Assembly (NCBI RefSeq): GCF_024323335.1
Contig: NC_066584.1
Span: 268,576,344 to 268,640,343, forward strand
From: Lathyrus oleraceus
Taxonomy: Eukaryota; Streptophyta; Magnoliopsida; Fabales; Fabaceae
Length of the DNA stretch: 64,000 nucleotides
Direction of reading: 5' to 3'
Shown: one piece after another, positions 57,971-64,000 of the stretch
Numbering within the stretch: position 1 is the stretch's first letter
Layout: each line of letters opens with the position of its first letter
The notes under the pieces: generated by a model
What the model was told of the DNA's origin: nothing
Database searches by the model: none
The model's input: the letters and a program-made list of their open reading frames with translations, nothing else
Position numbers and translations under genes: made by a program

Positions 57971-60900
57971 TGTAAAACCCAAATTTTGACCCTAAGATCC
58001 CTCATGACATCATTACATTGCATTTGCATAGCCTCAAGGATTATAAGCATCTTGGTTCCCTTTGCCTTTAGGCGAGACCTCTTGTGAGTGGTTTGAGATC
58101 ACCAAGCATGCTTGAATTGTATATTATTGCTTTTCTCATTTTATTTACTAACCAAAATCACAAAAACATGTCACTAACATCTCTTGTTTATAGCTTGAGC
58201 AGTCACAAGGTCTAAAGGCTTCTAGGAGATCCTATGTGCAATGATATGGTCAAGAGGAAATGAAAGCAAGCATGGTAATGGTTCCCAAAGCTCTAATCCA
58301 TCAAATATGCCTCCCAAGTATCTCAATTCATCATTTTTATCAAAGCAAGTCAAGGGGTTTGAGGCTTGTTTCCCAAGGAAACCCTAATTCATTTGTTCAT
58401 CAACTGTGCCTTGCTCTTGAAGCAACCTCAGCCCATGGTCAAATACAATCAAGGGAAGTTCTTTAATTCATTATTTCATGCATATTTGAACTTATTTGAG
58501 TGTCCTAAATCATCAATTCATCAAGATATGAGGTTTGGACTTGTGAAGTTGATCAATCAATTCATCTAACTATTTTGAAATGCACTGATACCTAACTTTT
58601 TATGTGTTGGTCAAATGGAGATGACCTCAAGAGAAAAAATGTTCTTAAGGACAATATAAACAAATTTCATGTTCATAAAAGTTTGATTTGAATCTTGGAA
58701 GGTCATCATCCATTCCAAGACATTATAGGTCATTTTGACTGAAACCCTAATTTTGGGTCAACTTCCCAAGAACATAAATCATTCATTTTTCATGATTTGG
58801 AGGTGGGATCAAATGCATTGTAAATATTAATGTGTCTAATTCAAATGTTATGTTTAGTAAAATTGAAAAATCTCAAAAGCAATACATGTGATAATGCAAA
58901 ACATTATAGGTCACTTTGGACCAAATGCATTGAAATGTGAAAAAGTCCAACTTCAAGTGCCCATAACTTCTTCATAAAAAATACAAATGATTCAAAATTT
59001 AAGTCCAAATTTATTGCCTTGAAAATATCTACAACTTTCATGTTGGAGATTTTGTTATTTGGAGCTTGCATCATTGAAACAGAAGGGCTTGAACATTGGC
59101 CAAGTTTGGAAATTTCTCATATGCATGTTTTGCACCCTACACTTCAAGCTCAAATTTCATTATTTTCCAAGGCCCAAATGAAGTTTTGATCAACATGACA
59201 TTTCTTCCTTATTCAACAAGCTTTCCAACCATTACTCATAAGGTTGCATTTGGATTTTGGAAGCATCATTTTCGAAGAGATGAAGAATTAGGTGCATTTT
59301 TAGAAACTAATTGAAAACACATTGCATGAGCTGATTACATATATTTTGCACATCCATTTGATTCATTTGTGATCTCAGCCTGCCAAATCAAGTGGAATTG
59401 GGCCCTCCATGCGCCTGTACAGGCCCATGCATGGAGGCCCTTTCCATTCATGCAAATTTGAAATCACACTTTCAGCATTGCCTTGCCTATAAATACATTG
59501 CATTGGAGCTTCATTTCTTCAACCTGAAGGCGCCTGAACCTCTGCTGAATTGAATCCACACCCTCACCAAAGGAACTTTTCTCTTTCTTTCAAAAATTTC
59601 AGATCTGAAATTCAATTGCATTGATTGATTTTCTAGATCTATAAGTTCCTCAACCTTCTTCACTTGATCCATAGAGCTTTCTGTTTGCAAAAGAACTCAA
59701 AGATCGTGACTCAATTCTTTATAATTCAAAGGTTTTATTCAACTGCATTTTGCTTCGAAACAGCTCATATATGGTTCCATTTGCCTTGATTTTGTGTGAT
59801 CTTAAGTCCTCTGCATAGAGGCAACATTATTGTGTTCTTAATTTTTGAAATCAAGTAAGTTCAGTTGAACACCACCAAAGTTCCATCTCTGGTTTCTCTC
59901 TCAATAGGGATCTAGAGTGGAATTGAGTGGCATAGGAGTGATGTACATCACTCCACCTTTCGTTTGATACCTGGATCGCGCGTTTTGGTTCACATTTTTT
60001 CATCTATAAATTTTGGCCTTCGCCGGAGCTAGCCGGAGAAGACGGTGACGCTGGCCACCGTCTGGTCTCCAGATCCAATCGTGGCCATTCATTTCCATTT
60101 CCTGATTTAATCCTGGTTGTCCAACGTTATGAATTTTTTTAAATGTTTGTGTGGTTGCTTTGACTGAGGTGTTTGGTAGGCGCGCATGTGTGATCCGTCT
60201 GATCTGCCAGGTCAAGTAATGAACTGGATCCAACGCCTCTCCTTTTTTCCTTATTTTTAATTCTGATTTCTATTTTCTTTTAATTCCATTTTATTTCTAA
60301 AATTCATATCTCTTTCATTATTGGTCCAAAAGTTATGGGACCAATTGCATTATTTTATCATTCACTATTTTTTAGTAATTTTCTCTTTTCTGGTTATTTT
60401 TAATTCATTTTAAATAGTTTTTGATATTCAAAAAATACAAAAATATTTTGCCAACCTCTTTGAATGATGATAGATCTATGAAAAATAATCTCATCAATTT
60501 ATTAATTGATTTGAGATTTATTTGAGATTTTAGTTCAATTAGGTTATTTTTATGCATTTTTAAGTGATTAAAAATAGTTTCTGACTTTTAAAAATGCTGA
60601 TTTGAAGTGAATTTTAAGTTGATTTGAACTTGGGATAATTCACTTGGACTTTTCAAAGTTGATTTGAAGTGAATTTGAAGTTTGAGCTTTCTTTTTTTAT
60701 TTTAATTCAAGTTTTATTTTAAATATTAAAAATGCCAAAAATATTTTATTTGTTTCTTGACTTCTAATTCTCATTTTGCTTATGTTTTCTATTGTTTGAC
60801 CTTGATCTTCTCTATCTTTGGTCAATACTTATTGATTAGTACATACCATTTCATTTAATGCACTTTAATTCTTTATCTTCTTCTTCTCCTTCTTGTTTTT

Positions 60901-61963
60901 CTTTTTTGATCAATGAGTTAAAGGTTGGTGGTTAACATTGATTAGGGAGGTTTAATCTTCCTTGATTAAAATCTAATTCATCTTGATCATGGATCAAGTG
61001 AATGGCTTTGCATTAAGGATAGGTTGCTTCCCAAATCACGCAAAGGACCTAAATCAATACAAGATCATTTCTCACCTTCTTTTTGGCATGGCAAGTTGTT
61101 GGAGTTTGATTCACTAATCAAGACCTCTAACTTGTGTTGTTGCCTACATTATTATTGACCGGCCTCAGATAGTTGTGACTTCTACATAAGTCCAATTACG
61201 ATTGCTTAACATAGCGCTAAATTTGCCTTATGGCACACTAACTACTAACACTAACCATTAACTATTAACATTTACTTTTTGCTCTTTACATTCATGCAAT
61301 TTACTATTCTTGTACATATTATTCATTCGCTTTTTCTCTTTGCTCATTTGAGCACATGTTTATGTTAATGCAATTTGCCTTTTGCTCACTTGAGCACATA
61401 ATTGTGTATATATTATTGTGCTTGTATTTTGTTTTGATTGTTGTGGACCAAATGCAAAGAAATGGACAAATGGACTTAGTTTCTAGGATATTCCCTATGC
61501 AAATTGGAGTAAAAGGACCCTAATGTTGAAGATGGATTAGAAGAATCAAACCTCTAAACTCACTCTTGTCCATTCTTGATTTACTTCATGGAACTTTTGA
61601 TGTGTGTGCTTTTGTGCTAGGGGATCTTATGAGAGCTCAAATTGAAGAACCATTGCCACTTGTTCATCCAAAGTGAAAGATACAAGATACATTGAGGATT
61701 TCCTAAGGAGCTTGTTTGATTATGTTGATTGCTTGAGCTATTACTTATTTTTTCTTGCATATTCCAAAGGATGGGAGCTACTTGGATCATCAATATGATC
61801 TCAAAAGAGGAACTCCATTTGTGGTCTTGTTTCTTATCCCTTATCTCTTGTATGATTAGGACTTTAGCCATTCTTCTTCTTCCATCCACTCTAACCCAAG
61901 CCAAAACTTTTTGTGCAAACATTTAACACTACTTTTTTTAACATTAGAAACCTAAGCCTTATG
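57971..61963 (+). repeat. Truncated Ogre LTR H
   Basis: It starts TGTAAAACCCAAATTTTGACC, homologous to LTR B from its first base. A TATA box is at 59488-59495. It breaks at CCTAAGCCTTATG, where LTR B continues for nearly 1 kb more, because element I inserted there. TTATG (61959-61963) is the expected target copy of I. No gene is seen. Confidence 0.86.
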
Positions 61964-62266
61964 TGTCGCATTACGCGAAAAACCGGCGGGAAAAAGAAGA
62001 AACAACAGAGCCGCCACCGTGCGTTATTTATCCCAAAAGAGGGAAAGGAAACGCTCGAAGTAAACCTAGGAAAGAACATGGTCTCGCGACCAAAGAGAAT
62101 GGGTTCGGGAGTCGGTTATGCGAAGGGAAGGTATTAGCACCCCTACGCATCCGTAGTACTCTACGGGATCCACGCACAAAAGGAAGGAAAATGGTTGCTA
62201 AAACACTGCTCAAACACACACACTGGCTGAAAGAGACACAAGAAAACAAGACTGAAACTGACTCGG

Positions 62267-63149
62267 CAGGATATCGCATCCTGGGCCTACTTAGTCTATC
62301 AGGCATAGACATCAGAGTCGAAGTAGTTCGGACTGGGGAGACGACACATGCTCGCTAGGATATCGCATCCTATGCATACGTATCTTCTCGGACGAGAGAA
62401 GAATCAGAGCATTCGTAGCTCGGCTGACACACACACAAACAAACACAGGCAAAGGCAAACATGGAGCCCGAATGCCAATCACTGGACTTACATCAGCATC
62501 CGAACCAAGACACACACACTGGAACCCAAATGCCACTCGATGGACTTACATCGGCTTCCAAGCACACAACAACATAACAAGTTAATAGGGAGTCGGGGAC
62601 TCGAGCCTATAACTGTCAAGCACACATAAAAACAAATAGACAACAGATTGCTAAGGAGTCGGGGACTCGAGCCTAACAACTGTCAAACAACACACACAAA
62701 AAGAAAAAGGGTGCCCGGAGAGATCAGCTCAATCTCCTGCCTACATACTTCATCTGGTGTGAAGATCAGGGCGATGTAGTTCCCCTACGCAGGGACAAGG
62801 ATCTAGCCTAACCAGATAACAGAGGGAGACACAACTCTAGGGAGACTACGACTCGAGCCTAGATGTTGTCATGAAAAGTCGTCCCTAAGTTAAGGTTTCT
62901 AGCTAAATGGCACAAGGGCCAACCTATCCTAGACATGACTTGCACAGGAAGCAAGCCACACCTAACCTAACTTGCACAGGAAGCAAGGGTCTCGATTGCA
63001 ACTAGGGCAAGAGAAAGGGGAGGTCTCAATCGCAACGAGGGCGAGAGAAAAGGATTAGTGTTAGTTGTTAGTCAAACTCGACAAGACATCGCATCTCGTG
63101 CCTACGTATCTCATCTGAACATGAGAATCAGAGTTGCCGTAGTTCGGCT
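62267..63149 (-). other. Twin-hairpin LTR motif, four copies in LTR I
   Basis: Copies are at 62267-62331, 62357-62424, 62717-62784 and 63083-63149. Stems differ: in transcript sense copy 1 has GTCTAT/ATAGAC and CAGGAT/ATCCTG, and copy 3 has CTTCA/TGAAG and GGAGA/TCTCC. The flanks TACGTAGGC-like and CGAACTAC-like are kept in most copies. Confidence 0.68.
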
Positions 63150-63320
63150 ACGGAGGGACAAAGGTCTCGATTGCAACCAGGGCAAGAGAAAGGGAAAGTC
63201 TTGATCGCAACGAGGGCGAGAGAAGAGAAAAGGCTCGATCGCAACGAGGGCGGGAGAAAGGAAAAGGCTCGATCGCAACGAGGGCGAGAGAAAGGATCGC
63301 AACGAGGGCGAAAGCAAACA
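62991..63320. repeat. 34-bp minisatellite in LTR I
   Basis: Units beginning CTCGAT.GCAACGAGGGC start at 62991, 63025, then 63166, 63200, 63234 and 63268, exactly 34 bp apart within each block. A shortened unit is at 63295. A 107-bp segment carrying a twin-hairpin copy separates the two blocks. Confidence 0.88.
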
Positions 63321-64000
63321 AGGATTAGTCTAAACTAAACCTAACTTGCACAGGAAGCAAGTCAAACAAACATACAAGCACAGGTAGCACACACTATATA
63401 CACACAAGGGGCTCACACAAGGGTTAGGTTTTAGTCGAGGGGTCATATCAACCTCAACAAACAAACCTCTGGAAATGGGTGATGGTGCTCTTAACCTTGC
63501 CATTGAGGGGCTAAGGTGAAGCAGATGAAAGGTGAGTGAAGATGAGACTTCACAGCTTCTATCCCTGGCCTGGGAGAGCTTAAGACAAGAATGTGTGGGT
63601 TCAGAAGGTGGGAACCCTTCTACACATTTGAAACTGACTCAACTGTACAGTTGTACAAGATCTTGGGTTTGTATCTGCAATGCATCAACACAGTGGTGTG
63701 AGCAAAGCAGAAGACACACAGAATAGCAGGGGATAGGTTGCTTATCCCTTGGTTCTGCCAATTGCCTCTTCACTTAGGAGGTCTTTGACTCTGTACAAGG
63801 ACAAATTAAACATACACAAACATTGCCTCTTAAGGAGGACTTCAGACAGTTGCCTGGCCAAGTAACAGGCCAGGTCTTCCAGACTACATGAAGAAAAAGG
63901 AATTATACCTCAAGCAAGTTGCTAAATAGCAAAGCAAAGCAAGTTCAAAGAACTTAAGCAACTAATGGTACCTGAAATGGTCAAACAAATCAGTACACAG

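Larger units (their letters stand above)
61964..64000 (-). repeat. LTR of element I (Tat type), running off the window
   Basis: It begins TGTCGCATTACGCGAAAAACCGGCGGG, related to the left end of the F LTRs (TGTCGCAACCTG..). With this orientation it is the 3' LTR of a minus-strand element extending right, or a solo LTR. It is already longer than the F LTR. It holds four twin-hairpin copies, 34-bp minisatellite units and a 73-bp block shared with solo LTR C. No coding ORF is supported. Confidence 0.82.

Noticed and set aside
1..64000. tRNA genes, rRNA genes, CRISPR arrays, host protein-coding genes
   Set aside because: None seen. TGGTATCAGAGC and TGGCGACTCTGCTGGGGA are primer sites, not tRNA genes, and all long ORFs belong to retrotransposon families.

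Overview
This window is repeat-rich plant nuclear DNA. The Ogre-type Ty3/gypsy elements with ~4.9 kb LTRs, a tRNA-like PBS reading TGGTGACTCTGCTGGGGA, an extra upstream ORF1 and an intron-like gap before RT point to a legume of tribe Fabeae (pea, vetch, lentil or grasspea). The species call is inference. I see no host gene, tRNA, rRNA or CRISPR array. Nearly every base can be assigned to an LTR retrotransposon, and nearly every coding region is broken.

Layout, left to right. (1) 1-1540: 3' end and 3' LTR of a Copia/SIRE-like element, SIRE-1 (+). (2) 1541-14793: 5' half of an Ogre, element A (-), with RNase H/RT, intron, PR, gag, ORF1, leader, PBS and a 4.9 kb LTR. (3) 14794-30738: 3' half of a second Ogre, element B (+), with RT/RNase H/INT, 3' UTR and a 3' LTR split by a 4.7 kb solo LTR, C (TSD ATAAC). 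(4) 30739-36952: 3' end of an Athila element (+), with INT C-terminus, two tandem envelope-like ORFs and the LTR. (5) 36953-42917: a second SIRE-like element, SIRE-2 (-), lacking INT and most of RT, with a solo Copia LTR, D (TSD CAAAG), inside it. (6) 42918-43306 and 55250 to about 56212: 3' UTR of a third Ogre, G (+), split by (7) a structurally complete Tat element F (-, 43307-55249, TSD TAGAG). (8) About 56203-57970: ORF1 and leader of an Ogre, J (-). (9) 57971-61963: a truncated Ogre LTR, H (+). (10) 61964-64000: the start of a Tat LTR, I (-), running off the window.

Blocks 1-6 are the right-hand flanks of nested insertions. SIRE-1 sits in A, A in B, B in Athila, Athila in SIRE-2 and SIRE-2 in G. 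The window therefore runs from the innermost insertion to the outermost, and the left halves should lie upstream of base 1 in reverse order.

The most interesting signals are not genes but apparent RNA structures in the Tat/Ogre elements. They are (a) a tandem array of short hairpins just after the integrase stop codon, (b) a paired-hairpin motif in the LTRs of at least five elements, and (c) a long leader stem. In all three, stem sequences differ between copies while pairing is kept and the surrounding sequence is conserved. Other notable items are an internally deleted SIRE derivative whose reading frame stayed open across the deletion, and two intron predictions that each restore the gag-pro/pol frame.
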